A DNA stretch of 64,000 nt from Noviherbaspirillum massiliense JC206 (GCF_000312045.1 NZ_HE978634.1:303192-367191), one strand, 5' to 3'. Counted from the stretch's first letter, positions 47,402 through 57,075 are shown. The notes: generated by a model from the letters alone, not told the origin. Translations and numbers: made by a program.

Positions 47402-48721
47402 TCAGGCTGCTGCGGCAGCCTCGGCCGGCGCTGCCGGGCTCGGGTCCCTGCGCAGCAGGCCGGTGAATTCATCCACCATGTGCCGGTTCTGATCGTCGAG
47501 CGCGAGGGTACGGCGCTCGATCTCGTTGGCGATGTCATTCATCAGCCAGCGCAACTCATCCAGCGTTGCCTGCAGTTCGTTCAGTACGCTGTCTTCTTCA
47601 CGGGCAATCTCCAGCAGCGTCTTTGCGTCCTGCGGATCGATGCCCGCCTGCAGCAGCAGCGAACGCAGCCTCGCCATCCGTTCAGCCAGGAATTCGAGGC
47701 GGCCGGATGCGGCTGCCTGTTCTTCAAGCCGGCCGCGCAAGGCATCCCAGGCGTGCAGGACGTCGCCCAGGTGGCTCAGCTTCAGCATCGCGTCGGCATT
47801 GGCGGGCTCCGGGTGCGTCCGCGCGGCATCGGCGCGAAGCAGTTCGTGCAAGGCGCCGGCCGCGGCCGGGTCGAGGCGATGCCGGTTCAGGCGCAGCAGC
47901 ACATCCAGCCGCTGCAGGTCGGCACGGCGCCCGACGGTTTCCATCAGTTCCGCCACGCAGAGAATGTTTGCCAGCGGGTGTATCTGTTCGCCGCCCAGGC
48001 CATAGGGATAACCGCTGCCGTCCAGACGCTCATGGTGGTGCAGCACCGCCTGCAGGACGGCCGGGGGAGCGGCATCGAGGTCACGCAGGAGCACATAGCT
48101 GGTGATCGGATGGACATGGACAAAGCGCCGCTCCTGCGGCGTGATGCGATGGCCGGGCGCAAGCAGGTCCGGGTCGGTATGCATCTCACCGAGGTCGTGG
48201 CAGATCGCAGCCAGCAGAAGTTCCTGCCGCTGCCGCTCCGGCAGGCCGAGCCGCACCGCGAGTGCATACGACACCAGCGCCGTGCGCAGGGAATGGGCAA
48301 ACAGGCTGGCGCGCCGTTCGCGCATCACGGTCAGCCGGAAGGCAAGCGGCGTGGACAGGGATAACGCACCCAGCGCCGGCCTGAAGCCGAACGGATCGCC
48401 GGACCGCTCCACCAGGCGCGCGATCACCGGCTCGTCGGCGAGCAGCCTGCCGGCTTCGGAAGCGAGATGCGCGGCATCGACCGGCCGCTCGGTCGAAAGC
48501 ACCATATCGAGCGGTGCGCACAGCTTGTGCAGGTTCAGGCGTTCGCACTGGCTTTTGTTGATGCGCGCGCCCCTGGCCAGCAGCTTCATCCCGTTGGCGG
48601 CGTAAATGTCTTCCTGCGCAAGAACCTCGCACTGCTCCCCCATTTCGGTGACGGCGTTGATGTAGTGGGGATTCTGGGGTGTCGCATCCGGGGAACCGGT
48701 TGGCGCAGGCGGGGGATGCAT
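47402..48721 (-). CDS. HD-GYP domain protein, divergent
   Basis: This is a protein of about 439 residues. A ~90-residue N-terminal region contains a DUF3391-like beginning (QCEVLAQEDIYAANGMKLLARGARI). An HD-GYP domain follows with LFAHSLRTALVSYALA, AICHDLGEMHTD, HVHPITSYVL and HHHERLDGSGYPYGL. The last metal-binding Asp of the usual VADvfDAL segment is replaced (CVAELMETV) and the C-terminal R-x-Y motif is not seen. HD-GYP proteins hydrolyse c-di-GMP; activity here is uncertain. A coiled-coil tail runs to the Ala-rich end. The ATG at 48721 is the best start; TTG and downstream ATG codons are alternatives. Confidence 0.82.
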   Translation of the reverse strand: MHPPPAPTGSPDATPQNPHYINAVTEMGEQCEVLAQEDIYAANGMKLLARGARINKSQCERLNLHKLCAPLDMVLSTERPVDAAHLASEAGRLLADEPVIARLVERSGDPFGFRPALGALSLSTPLAFRLTVMRERRASLFAHSLRTALVSYALAVRLGLPERQRQELLLAAICHDLGEMHTDPDLLAPGHRITPQERRFVHVHPITSYVLLRDLDAAPPAVLQAVLHHHERLDGSGYPYGLGGEQIHPLANILCVAELMETVGRRADLQRLDVLLRLNRHRLDPAAAGALHELLRADAARTHPEPANADAMLKLSHLGDVLHAWDALRGRLEEQAAASGRLEFLAERMARLRSLLLQAGIDPQDAKTLLEIAREEDSVLNELQATLDELRWLMNDIANEIERRTLALDDQNRHMVDEFTGLLRRDPSPAAPAEAAAAA

Positions 48722-48951
48722 GAACGAGTGAGGCGAAGATAGGCTGAAAAGTTGTCTGATGGTAACAAAATCTTGCCACACCCACCACAGCACTTGGCGC
48801 AATTAGCCACAGCCTGACGCCTTGCAAAAGCCGGGAATAATTTGATCTAGCGTAAAATGCGGGACATTCCAATGCGGCGGCGCTTGCCTTTTTCATGACA
48901 CGATGGCGAGAGGACAACAGCGACCGCTTACATCCCACACGAGGTAGCGTC

Positions 48952-49851
48952 ATGAAATGGACCATAGTGGCCCTGTATTTCCTTTCCGTCTTCCATGTAC
49001 ATTTCCGCGGCCGGGTGCGGCTGCCCTTCTTCCGCCAGCTGTTCGACCATTCCTCGATCATGGCGCCGATCAACATGTTCATGCATGCCTTCTCCGGCGT
49101 GCGGAATTCCCCTTTCCTGCCCACCTCCGATTTCCGCGACCTGGAGCTGCTGGAAAAGAACTGGGAAATCATCCGCGAGGAAGCGGTCGGCCTGATCGAG
49201 CTGCAAAAGATCAAGGCGGCGGAAAAGAATGACGACGCCGGCTTCAATTCCTTCTTCAAGACCGGCTGGAAGCGCTTCTACCTGAAGTGGTACGACGCCA
49301 GCCATCCTTCGGCCGAACGCTTCTGCCCGAAGACGGTGGCGCTGCTGAAGAGCATCCCGAGCGTGAAGGCGGCGATGTTCGCCGAACTGCCGCCCGGCGG
49401 CAAACTCAACAAGCACCGCGATCCATTCGCCGGCTCGCTGCGCTACCACCTCGGCCTGGTCACGCCGAACGACGACCGCTGCTTCATCGATGTCGACGGC
49501 CAGCGCTACAGCTGGCGCGACGGCCAGGGCGTGGTATTCGACGAAACCTATATCCACTGGGCGCAGAATGCGAGCGACAGCAATCGCATCATCCTGTTCT
49601 GCGACATCGAGCGCCCGATGCGCTATCGCTGGGCGCAGACGATCAACAAGTGGCTCGGCCGCACCATGATGACGGCAGCCAGCTCGCCCAACGAAACCGG
49701 CGACCAGCTCGGCGGCATCAACAAGCTGTTCCGCTTCGTCTGGCAAGGCGGCCAGTACCGCCGCAAGTTCAAGGCCTGGAACAAGACGGCCTACAAACTG
49801 ACGAAAGCTGCGCTGATCATTGGCGTCGCCGCGCTGATCATTTACGCGTAA
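48952..49851 (+). CDS. lpxO: lipid A hydroxylase LpxO (aspartyl/asparaginyl beta-hydroxylase family)
   Basis: This 299-residue protein is anchored by an N-terminal helix (MKWTIVALYFLSVFHVHF) and a C-terminal hydrophobic segment. The double-stranded beta-helix has iron ligands H155/D157 (NKHRDP) and H202 (YIHWAQN), with arginine nearby for 2-oxoglutarate. LpxO 2-hydroxylates a lipid A acyl chain in an O2-dependent reaction, changing outer-membrane packing. The start at 48952 removes an unrelated upstream extension. Confidence 0.88.
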   Translation: MKWTIVALYFLSVFHVHFRGRVRLPFFRQLFDHSSIMAPINMFMHAFSGVRNSPFLPTSDFRDLELLEKNWEIIREEAVGLIELQKIKAAEKNDDAGFNSFFKTGWKRFYLKWYDASHPSAERFCPKTVALLKSIPSVKAAMFAELPPGGKLNKHRDPFAGSLRYHLGLVTPNDDRCFIDVDGQRYSWRDGQGVVFDETYIHWAQNASDSNRIILFCDIERPMRYRWAQTINKWLGRTMMTAASSPNETGDQLGGINKLFRFVWQGGQYRRKFKAWNKTAYKLTKAALIIGVAALIIYA

Positions 49852-49862
49852 GGGAAAAAGGC

Positions 49863-49970
49863 CGCCGCATCATGCGGCGCTCAACCCTGCCAGGTCAGCT
49901 TCCAGGGATTCCGGAAAACACTGTCCCCGCCCGGCGCAGCCTCATATGGCTGTACCCGGCGGGGACAGTG
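49863..49970. terminator. two hairpins between convergent lpxO and alcohol dehydrogenase genes
   Basis: CGCCGCAT/ATGCGGCG (49863-49879) is followed by a 13-bp stem CACTGTCCCCGCC (49919-49931) with GGCGGGGACAGTG (49958-49970). Its loop carries a nested CAGCC/GGCTG stem. Neither has a U-tract. As the only structures between convergent genes they probably limit read-through in both directions. Confidence 0.5.
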
Positions 49971-50022
49971 CCATTCAGGCAAGCCGTTTGCCCCTCCCGC
50001 CGCCGAACGACGGGGGGAAGAT

Positions 50023-51189
50023 TCACGGCTTGAGCACCACCTTGACGCACTCGTCCTGCTTGTCCCGGAAGATGTGGTAGCCGTACGGCGCATCGTCCAG
50101 CGGCAGCCGGTGGGTGATCATGCAGGTGGTGTCGACCTCGCCCTTCTGGATGCGCTCCAGCAGCGGCCGCATGTAACGCTGCACATGGGCCTGGCCGGTC
50201 TTGATGGTGAGCGAGCGGTTCATCACGGAACCCATCGGGAACTTGTCGACGAAGCCGCCGTAGACGCCGACGATCGAGACAGTGCCGCCGTTGCGGCAAG
50301 CCATGAGCGCTTCGCGCAAGGCATAGGGCCGGTCGGTTTCCATCTTCATCGCCTGCTTGACCCGGTCGTATGCACCGATCATGCCCAGGCCGTGTGCTTC
50401 CATGCCGACTGCATCGATGCAGGCATTCGGCCCGCGGCCGCCGGTCATTTCCTTCAGGGCTTCGAGCACATTGACTTCTTCATAGTCGAGGGTTTCCGCC
50501 TTCAGGCCGCGCGCCATGCGCAGGCGCTCCGGGAAGCGGTCGATCGCAATCACCCGTTCCGCGCCAAGCAGGTAGGCACTCTGGATCGCGAACAGGCCGA
50601 CCGGCCCGCAACCCCAGATCGCCACCACGTCGCCCTGCTTGATGTCGCAGTTCTCGGCCGCCATGTACCCGGTCGGCAGGATGTCCGACAAGAACAGCAC
50701 CTGGTCGTCGGTCATGCCGTTCGGGATCTTGATCGGGCCGACATCGGCGAACGGCACCCGCACATATTCCGCCTGGCCGCCGGCATAGCCGCCGGTCAGG
50801 TGCGAATAGCCGAAGATGCCGGCCGGTGAATGGCCCCACATCTTTTCCGCCATCCAGGCATTCGGATTGGAATTCTCGCAAACCGAATACAGCTTCTCCT
50901 GGCAGAAGAAGCAGTTGCCGCAGGCGATCGGGAACGGCACCACCACCCGGTCGCCCACTGCCAGGTTCTTGACGTCGCGCCCGACTTCGACCACTTCGCC
51001 CATGAATTCATGGCCGAGGATGTCGCCCTTTTCCATGGTCGGTACATAGCCGTCCACGAGGTGCAGGTCCGAGCCGCAGATCGCGGTGGAGGTGATTTTC
51101 AGGATCGCGTCGCGCGGATTGAGGATTTCCGGGTCCGGGACGTTCTGGACGCGCACATCGTTTTTTCCCATCCAGCAAAGTGCTCTCAT
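50023..51189 (-). CDS. zinc-dependent alcohol dehydrogenase
   Basis: This 388-residue medium-chain dehydrogenase has catalytic-zinc ligands C38 (ICGSDLH) and H60/E61 (GHE). The structural-zinc cysteines are C90, C93, C96 and C104, and the Rossmann motif is GCGPVGLFA. It resembles the branch annotated as glutathione-dependent or S-(hydroxymethyl)-like dehydrogenases used in aldehyde stress; the substrate is unproven. Its start codon overlaps the stop of the SRPBCC gene upstream by 4 bp, so the two are coupled. Confidence 0.88.
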   Translation of the reverse strand: MRALCWMGKNDVRVQNVPDPEILNPRDAILKITSTAICGSDLHLVDGYVPTMEKGDILGHEFMGEVVEVGRDVKNLAVGDRVVVPFPIACGNCFFCQEKLYSVCENSNPNAWMAEKMWGHSPAGIFGYSHLTGGYAGGQAEYVRVPFADVGPIKIPNGMTDDQVLFLSDILPTGYMAAENCDIKQGDVVAIWGCGPVGLFAIQSAYLLGAERVIAIDRFPERLRMARGLKAETLDYEEVNVLEALKEMTGGRGPNACIDAVGMEAHGLGMIGAYDRVKQAMKMETDRPYALREALMACRNGGTVSIVGVYGGFVDKFPMGSVMNRSLTIKTGQAHVQRYMRPLLERIQKGEVDTTCMITHRLPLDDAPYGYHIFRDKQDECVKVVLKP

Positions 51190-52217
51190 CCCGGTTCTCC
51201 TTTCCTCAGCAAGACTCGTGACATCATGTCGCGCGGCCCCGACGGCTGTCCGATCGTCGTCGGAATTTCACCGGTTTCGATCAGCCACTTGAAGCGGCGC
51301 AATGCCTGATCGATCTGCAGCGTCGGCTCTTCGCCGAACAGCTTGGCCACCATTGCGCCCGCCTTGCCGCCGGGCGGGTTGTATTCCATGTCCACCCGGA
51401 CGATGGTGCCGTGGCCGCCGGGCGCACGCTCGAAGCGCACGCTGCCGATGTTGTCGACGTCCGCACCCTCCACCGAACGCCAGGACAGCATCTGGCCCGG
51501 CTGGTCAGTGGTGATTTCCGCATCCCATTCCACATGCATGCCCGCCGGCCCCTTGGCTTTCCAGTGCCAGCGGTTGCCTTCCTTCCTCTGCACCGAATCC
51601 AGGTGCTTCATGAAGCGCGGGAAGTTTTCGAAGTCGCGCCAGAAGCGGTAGCACTCGTCGGCCGAACGATTGACGGTGATCGTCTTCTCCACCCGCAATG
51701 CGCCGGTTTCCGACTCGCTGGTCCCGGCATTGCTTACCTTGCTGTTCTGCAGGCTCGACAGCAGGTCGAGCACGGTGATGCCGGCAACCGCCGCCGTGGC
51801 CAGGCTCATGCGCCGCCGTGCGCCATTGGCCGTGCGGCGCGATGCCATGCCCAGCATGGCGAGATCCATCGCATCGCCGGCCACGCGTGCCCACAGCCAG
51901 GGAGTCGCCTTGCGCTGGCTGAGCAGGCCGACGCCGGCTGCGATCTCGCGCGCGCCGACTGCGCGCATGAGCGTCGGATGGTCTTCCGCCGTGCCGACCA
52001 TCCTCGACATTCTGCGCGGCGCCAGCAGCTGGGCGGCACCCAGGCCAATGCTGAACCAGCCAAGCGCTTTCACCAGCTTCGCATTGCGGTTGGCGTCATA
52101 GGATTTGTAGCGAGAAGAGCTTGTCTGACTGTCCGGGGAAAGTCCGGGGGAAGCGACGGGTGGTGCAGGACTGTGTGGCATGTCCTGCCGGCCGTGGCTT
52201 GCAACCTGTTCTTGCAT
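51186..52217 (-). CDS. SRPBCC family (polyketide cyclase/dehydrase-like) membrane-linked protein
   Basis: This is a 343-residue protein. The first ~40 residues are disordered. Residues ~45-165 have three or four hydrophobic segments ([44 protein letters not shown]). The C-terminal ~150 residues form an SRPBCC ligand-binding fold ([31 protein letters not shown]). Its stop overlaps the dehydrogenase start by 4 bp. Such pairs recur in stress gene clusters of soil proteobacteria. The ligand is unknown. Confidence 0.82.
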   Translation of the reverse strand: MQEQVASHGRQDMPHSPAPPVASPGLSPDSQTSSSRYKSYDANRNAKLVKALGWFSIGLGAAQLLAPRRMSRMVGTAEDHPTLMRAVGAREIAAGVGLLSQRKATPWLWARVAGDAMDLAMLGMASRRTANGARRRMSLATAAVAGITVLDLLSSLQNSKVSNAGTSESETGALRVEKTITVNRSADECYRFWRDFENFPRFMKHLDSVQRKEGNRWHWKAKGPAGMHVEWDAEITTDQPGQMLSWRSVEGADVDNIGSVRFERAPGGHGTIVRVDMEYNPPGGKAGAMVAKLFGEEPTLQIDQALRRFKWLIETGEIPTTIGQPSGPRDMMSRVLLRKGEPG

Positions 52218-52420
52218 ATTGGTCTCCGTTGCACCGTCCCGCCTTCCGGCAGGACCGGCGCCTGATTGAACTGCATCACACCGGCAGGGCGTCCTGATTT
52301 CGTTCAGCGCAGCAAGTTCATCAGGAGCAGCAGCCGGCCACCAAACCGTAAAAGGACAAGTTAGTCGTGATTTTTATGCAAGTAGTTCCACTCCATCAGT
52401 GGCAGTCGGCGAAATTGCGG

Positions 52421-53605
52421 TCAGGCATGTGCCCGATGCCGCTGTTTCGACGCCGGGCGAGCCGGGCGGGCTTTCTTTGGCGCAGCTTTTTTCGGCTTCG
52501 GCGCGGCCTTCCGCGCCTCCCCCTTGGCCAGCCTTTGCTGCAGCAATGCAAGCACCGCCGCCTCTTCCGGGCTCAGCGCATGGATGTCGTTGACGAGTTC
52601 TTCCCGCGCACGCTGCTGCAAGGCATGCAGGATCGTGCCGTCGAGATAGGCCTCGATGACCGCGGGATGCACATAGCATTTGCGGCAGATGGTGGGCGTG
52701 TTTCCCAGCTTTTGTGCCACTGACTCGATCGCCTGGACGATGTTCTTCTTGGCTTGCGCTTCGGAATCGAATTTCTGGAATTCCTGCAGTGCCAGCGCGG
52801 CCAGCATGGTGCCGGCCCAGGTGCGGAAATCCTTGGCGGTGTAATCCTCGCCGGTGATCGAACGCAAGTAGTCATTCACATCCGCCGAATCGACGGTTCG
52901 CTGCTCGCCGTCTTCATCCACATACTGGAACAACTCCTGGCCCGGCAGATCGCGGGATTTCCTGATGATGCGCGCCAGCCGCGGATCGTCGACCTTGATC
53001 TCGTGCTGGACGCCGCTCTTGCCTCGGAAGCGGAACAGCACTTCGCTGCCGTCGATGCGCACATGGCGGTCGCGCAGGGTCGTCAGGCCGAAGGAGCGGT
53101 TGGTGCGGGCATATTCTTGGTTGCCGATGCGGATCATCGTGGCTTCCAGCAACTGGACGATGGTTGCAAGCACCTTTTCCCGCGGCAGGCCCGGCAGCTT
53201 CAGGGCGGCATCGACCTGCCTGCGGATCTCGGGCAAGGCCTTGCCGAAGCTGATCATCCGCTCGTACTTGGATTCGTCTCGCACATTGCGCCAGCGCGGA
53301 TGGTAGCGGTATTGCTTGCGCCGCTTCGCGTCGCGCCCGGTGGCCTGGAGGTGTCCGTTCTCCCAGGGGCAGACCCAGACGTCGGTCCATGCCGGCGGAA
53401 TGGCGAGGGACTTGATGCGGGCCAGCGTCGCCTCATCGCGGACAGGCTCGCCATCCGGGTCGAGATAGCGGAAGCCGTCCTTCCAGGGCTTGCGGGCAAT
53501 GCCGGGCATGGCATCGCTGACGTAGCGCAAGCCGACCGCCTTCGCGCTGTTCAATGCATCGGCATCGGCGATTGGCGCTGCTGCCGGAGAAGCTTGCTTG
53601 TCCAT
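52421..53605 (-). CDS. type IB DNA topoisomerase
   Basis: This 394-residue enzyme belongs to the poxvirus/eukaryote-type topoisomerase IB family found in some bacteria. It has SLAIPPAWTDVWVCPWENGHLQATGRDAKRRKQYRYHP split across the N-terminal domain, RTWAGTMLAALAL, and the catalytic tyrosine in CRKCYVHPAVIEAY. It relaxes supercoils by a 3'-phosphotyrosyl intermediate without ATP. The last ~40 residues are a Lys/Ala/Pro-rich DNA-binding tail. The ATG at 53605 follows GGGAAGAGG; the longer frame adds no conserved residues. Confidence 0.92.
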   Translation of the reverse strand: MDKQASPAAAPIADADALNSAKAVGLRYVSDAMPGIARKPWKDGFRYLDPDGEPVRDEATLARIKSLAIPPAWTDVWVCPWENGHLQATGRDAKRRKQYRYHPRWRNVRDESKYERMISFGKALPEIRRQVDAALKLPGLPREKVLATIVQLLEATMIRIGNQEYARTNRSFGLTTLRDRHVRIDGSEVLFRFRGKSGVQHEIKVDDPRLARIIRKSRDLPGQELFQYVDEDGEQRTVDSADVNDYLRSITGEDYTAKDFRTWAGTMLAALALQEFQKFDSEAQAKKNIVQAIESVAQKLGNTPTICRKCYVHPAVIEAYLDGTILHALQQRAREELVNDIHALSPEEAAVLALLQQRLAKGEARKAAPKPKKAAPKKARPARPASKQRHRAHA

Positions 53606-53664
53606 CCTCTTCCCTTTTCCTGTGCCGCGAGCGGCAAACATGAGGGAACCTGAGGCTGCGGCAA

Positions 53665-54204
53665 CTAGCGTTTCACGATGCTGAGCTTGCCGTCGGGTTC
53701 CAGATAGATATGTTTGACCAGGGAAAGGTCGTCCGTGTTCAGCACCTGGCGCAATGCGGAGTGCAAATCTTTTTCCGTGATGTCGTGCTTGCGCATTTCA
53801 TCCCAATCGACCGTGCCATCCTCGACCAGCAGCTTGGGCTCGCCTTCCACGAAGGCCCTCCAGCGCCCGGAATGCATGCTCATCCACGCGACGAAGCGAT
53901 GGATCAGGATCAGGGCAATGCTGGCGGCGAGCGTGGGCAGCATCGGTGCGGTGCCGTTGATCGCGCGGCTGATCACGGAGCCGAGGATGATGATCATCAC
54001 GATGTCGAATGCGGACCCCCTGCCCATGAAGCGCCGCTTCGCGGCCTTGATCGCCAGCAAGCAGAACACGAAGACGACGCATGCGCGCAAGACCATTTGC
54101 AGGGCATCGAGATCCTGCACCTGCTGGTCCAGGCCGAGCGCGGTCGAGACCCCGCCCATCATGTCCATCACGGTTTGCCGGTAAGTGTCGAGCCAGGAAA
54201 TCAT
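53665..54204 (-). CDS. DUF421 domain membrane protein (YetF-like)
   Basis: This 179-residue inner-membrane protein has three helices (~40-55, 67-85, 90-108) and a cytoplasmic C-terminal DUF421/YetF domain (GRWRAFVEGEPKLLVEDGTVDWDEMRKHDITEKDLHSALR). The function is unknown; YetF-type proteins are linked to membrane stress and spore-related processes elsewhere. It precedes the topoisomerase gene on the same strand with 59 bp between. Confidence 0.88.
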   Translation of the reverse strand: MISWLDTYRQTVMDMMGGVSTALGLDQQVQDLDALQMVLRACVVFVFCLLAIKAAKRRFMGRGSAFDIVMIIILGSVISRAINGTAPMLPTLAASIALILIHRFVAWMSMHSGRWRAFVEGEPKLLVEDGTVDWDEMRKHDITEKDLHSALRQVLNTDDLSLVKHIYLEPDGKLSIVKR

Positions 54205-54326
54205 GCGCCCATTATGGGCAAGGCAAGGCGGGGCCGTACTGATGCGTCCCCAATACGCGCGTGAGCCAGCTCAATCCGGAGGGAGATCCGGGTGCCGGCA
54301 GGGATGCGGAGACTGGCAGCGCGGTA

Positions 54327-54629
54327 TCAGGCCGATTCGGCGAGCAGGTTGAAGTGTTCCACCACCGGCGGTACGGCGAAATGGGGACCGACGATGGCGC
54401 GCCATTCCTGGAAGGCCGGCGACTGGCGGAAATCGACGGTGTGATTTTCCAGCGTGTCCCAGTAAATCATCAGCACGTAACGCTCGGGCGACTCGATGCC
54501 CTTGTTGACCTTGAAGCCCTTGAAGCCCTTCGACTTCGAAATCACCTGGGCAATGCCGCGCTGGATGGCTTCGTCGAATTCGGCCTGCTTGCCGGGCTGG
54601 ATGCGGATGTCTGCGAGTTCGAGAATCAT
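54327..54629 (-). CDS. Dabb/antibiotic biosynthesis monooxygenase-like (dimeric alpha-beta barrel) protein
   Basis: This 100-residue protein (MILELADIRIQPGKQAEFDEAIQRG ... KGFKGFKV) folds as a ferredoxin-like dimeric alpha-beta barrel. YVLMIYWDTLENHTVDFRQSPAFQEW fits the ABM family. The start at 54629 matches the family N-terminus. The role is unknown; relatives act in quinone or heme chemistry or as stress proteins. Confidence 0.8.
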   Translation of the reverse strand: MILELADIRIQPGKQAEFDEAIQRGIAQVISKSKGFKGFKVNKGIESPERYVLMIYWDTLENHTVDFRQSPAFQEWRAIVGPHFAVPPVVEHFNLLAESA

Positions 54630-54798
54630 GATGTTCGTTCCATGTATGCAATCGGTCGGCAATTATCCCATTTCACCCGGCGGCTTGCGCTGCCGGATTG
54701 GTCCGACAACTATTGCCGCAGACTCATTCATGCAATAAAGTCTCGAGCTCGCGGGCCGTCGCCATTGATGCGGTCCGCCACGAATCCTGACAGCACGC

Positions 54799-55899
54799 AT
54801 GAAAAACATCACACTCGGGCGCAAAGCCAGGCTCGGGCTCGCAGCGCTTGGCATCATCATCGTCATTTCCTCGGCCGGCATGCATTTTGCCGCCAAGAGC
54901 CTCAAAACCCAGGTCGAACAGGCGCTCGGCGAGGAAAGTGCCGTGGGCAGCATGTCAGTCGGCTTTTCCTCCATCGAACTGCGCGATGTCGTCATCCGTG
55001 CGCCCAAGGGCTGGCCGGCGCAGGACACCCTGCGTGCGGAAAGGGTCGTGATCAAGCCCGACCTGCTCGGGCTGGCAACGGCCAAAATCCGGGTCGCGCG
55101 CATCACGGTCGAGCAACCCTACCTGTCGGTGCTGCGTACCCGCGACGGCCGCCTGCGTCTCTTGCCCAGCCTGCTGGAAAGGAAGAAGCCGGCCGGCGGC
55201 AAGAGCAGCAGCGCGCCCGAAGTCGGCATCGGCAGCGTGGAATTGCACGGCGGCGTGCTCGAATTCTTCGACGCCAGCGTCAAGCAGCCGGCGCACAAGC
55301 TGCGCCTGGAACAGCTCGAAGCCTCGGTCGAGGACTTGCATGTGCCGGACCTCGCCAGCCGCACCCGGTTGCAGATCGCAGGCGTGGTCAAGGGCGCGCA
55401 GCGCAACGGCCGCCTGTCGATCGACGGCTGGGCCGAAATCGCCACCAGGGATTCCGAGGTCACAACCCGGCTCTCCGGCGTCGACCTGACCGCCTTCGAG
55501 CCCTACCTCATCAAGGCGTCGGAAACCGGCGTGCGCAAGGGCACGCTCGACATGCAGATCAAGTCCACGGTGCGCCACAACCAGCTGCGCGCACCCGGCA
55601 ACCTGTCGCTGACCGGGCTGGAACTGAGCGCGGGCGGCGGCGCGCTCGGCACCTTCATGGGCGTGCCGCGCCAGGCCGTCATCGCCTCGCTCCGTGACCG
55701 CGACAACAGGATCAGCATCGATTTCACGCTGGAAGGCAACCTGAACGATCCGAAGTTTTCGCTGAATGAAAGCTTTGCCAGGCGCATCGGCGCCTCGATC
55801 GCCGACAGCCTGGGCGTGAGCCTGGAAGGATTGACGCGCGGCGTGGGCAGCGCGGCGGGAGGCCTGGGCGGCGCGGTGCTGAAGATGTTCGGGAAATGA
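54799..55899 (+). CDS. AsmA-like / DUF748 family envelope protein
   Basis: This 366-residue protein has an N-terminal membrane anchor (residues ~11-32, LGLAALGIIIVISSAGMHF). A long, repetitive beta-rich periplasmic region follows (VGSMSVGFSSIELRDVVIRAPKGW; RIDFTLEGNLNDPKFSLNESF near the end), typical of AsmA/DUF748 proteins. They are thought to help move lipids or to assemble outer-membrane components. It is divergent from the Dabb gene by 169 bp. Confidence 0.82.
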   Translation: MKNITLGRKARLGLAALGIIIVISSAGMHFAAKSLKTQVEQALGEESAVGSMSVGFSSIELRDVVIRAPKGWPAQDTLRAERVVIKPDLLGLATAKIRVARITVEQPYLSVLRTRDGRLRLLPSLLERKKPAGGKSSSAPEVGIGSVELHGGVLEFFDASVKQPAHKLRLEQLEASVEDLHVPDLASRTRLQIAGVVKGAQRNGRLSIDGWAEIATRDSEVTTRLSGVDLTAFEPYLIKASETGVRKGTLDMQIKSTVRHNQLRAPGNLSLTGLELSAGGGALGTFMGVPRQAVIASLRDRDNRISIDFTLEGNLNDPKFSLNESFARRIGASIADSLGVSLEGLTRGVGSAAGGLGGAVLKMFGK

Positions 55900-55982
55900 G
55901 CTTCGCCGCCCGCATGCCCGCAGCAAAACATGCGCGTTTCGGTTAAGGTATTCCCGGTACGCAGAGAAGGAACATCAAGCCA

Positions 55983-56750
55983 ATGGAACTACCGCTTTCC
56001 GTCACCCAAATCGAAGAATTCCGCGACAGGGGCTACCTGGTATTCCGGAACATGGTACCGGCCCTGGCTTGCGAGCTGATGCTGTCGGTGACGCAGCAGC
56101 AGCTGCATGCTGCCCAGCCCCCGCTCGAATACGAGGCGGTACTCGGCTATCCCGGCGCGCCGGCTTCGCTCGATGCGCCCGGGGGCAGAACCGTGCGCCG
56201 GCTGCGCGATGCCTATCGCCGGCATGAATGCTTCCGGCTCTTTGCGGAAGACAGGCAGGTGGTGGCGCGGCTGGAGCAGCTGTTCGGCGAACCCGTGCGC
56301 CTGAACCTCGCGCATCACAACAGCGTGATGACCAAGCATCCCAACTTCGGCACCGCTACCGGCTGGCACCGGGACATCCGCTACTGGTCATTCGCCAGCT
56401 CCGACCTGATCTCGGTCTGGCTGGCGCTGGGAACCGAAAACGCGGCCAGCGGCGGGCTGAAAGTGATTCCGGGTTCGCACCGGATGACGATCCTGCCCGC
56501 GCAGCTCGACGAACTCGATTTCCTCAGGCCGGACAATGCCGACAACCAGAAGCTGTTTGCCCAGGGCATTCCCGTCGAGCTGAACAAGGGTGACGTGCTG
56601 TTCTTCCACAGCCGGCTGTTCCATTCCGCGGGGCGCAACACGACACCCGCGATCAAGACATCGGTGGTGTTTGCCTACCATGGCGAGAGCAACCAGCCGA
56701 CAGCGGGAACCCGGTCGGCGGCGGCGGGAGAAGTGGCATTGCGCGCCTGA
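55983..56750 (+). CDS. phytanoyl-CoA dioxygenase (PhyH) family protein
   Basis: This 255-residue non-heme Fe(II)/2-oxoglutarate-dependent oxygenase starts MELPLSVTQIEEFRDRGYLVFRNMV. The iron facial triad is H129/D131 (GWHRDI) plus H209 or H214 (FFHSRLFHSAGRN), and the downstream Arg/Thr (NTTPAIKTSVVFAYH) binds oxoglutarate. The substrate is unknown; relatives hydroxylate fatty-acyl or small hydrophobic compounds. It stands alone between the AsmA-like gene and the lon operon. Confidence 0.88.
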   Translation: MELPLSVTQIEEFRDRGYLVFRNMVPALACELMLSVTQQQLHAAQPPLEYEAVLGYPGAPASLDAPGGRTVRRLRDAYRRHECFRLFAEDRQVVARLEQLFGEPVRLNLAHHNSVMTKHPNFGTATGWHRDIRYWSFASSDLISVWLALGTENAASGGLKVIPGSHRMTILPAQLDELDFLRPDNADNQKLFAQGIPVELNKGDVLFFHSRLFHSAGRNTTPAIKTSVVFAYHGESNQPTAGTRSAAAGEVALRA

Positions 56751-56772
56751 GGGATTTCGTTCTCCGGGCGCC

Positions 56773-57075
56773 TCAGAACAGTTTCAGGAAATTCGCGAGC
56801 CGGTTCAGGAAGTATCCCTGCACCTCGCGCACCATGCCGTCATAGGCAGTGCGGTCGAGCATGCCTTCGCTTTCTTCCGATGTCAGCTTGCCGTCCGCAT
56901 AGCGGGTTTCCCTGCGCTTGACATGGATGCCAGTGCCCTGCGTGGAAATCTCGGTGCAGGAATAGCGGAAGGTGAACATCCCGCCCGTATTGTCCAGGCG
57001 CTGTGCGATGTCCGGCATCTGCTCGTCCCTCCGGGCGAGGCGGGAAGGCTTTACGGTATCAAGCTCTCTGCTCAT
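56773..57075 (-). CDS. small protein translationally coupled to lon
   Basis: This is a 100-residue soluble protein (MSRELDTVKPSRLARRDEQMPDIAQ ... GYFLNRLANFLKLF). AAGGAGATCACC precedes the ATG, an excellent ribosome binding site. The start overlaps the last 17 bp of lon, so it is made from the lon mRNA. The composition is mixed and charged with no membrane segment. The tie to lon suggests an adaptor, inhibitor or substrate of Lon, but this is inference. No family recognised. Confidence 0.75.
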   Translation of the reverse strand: MSRELDTVKPSRLARRDEQMPDIAQRLDNTGGMFTFRYSCTEISTQGTGIHVKRRETRYADGKLTSEESEGMLDRTAYDGMVREVQGYFLNRLANFLKLF

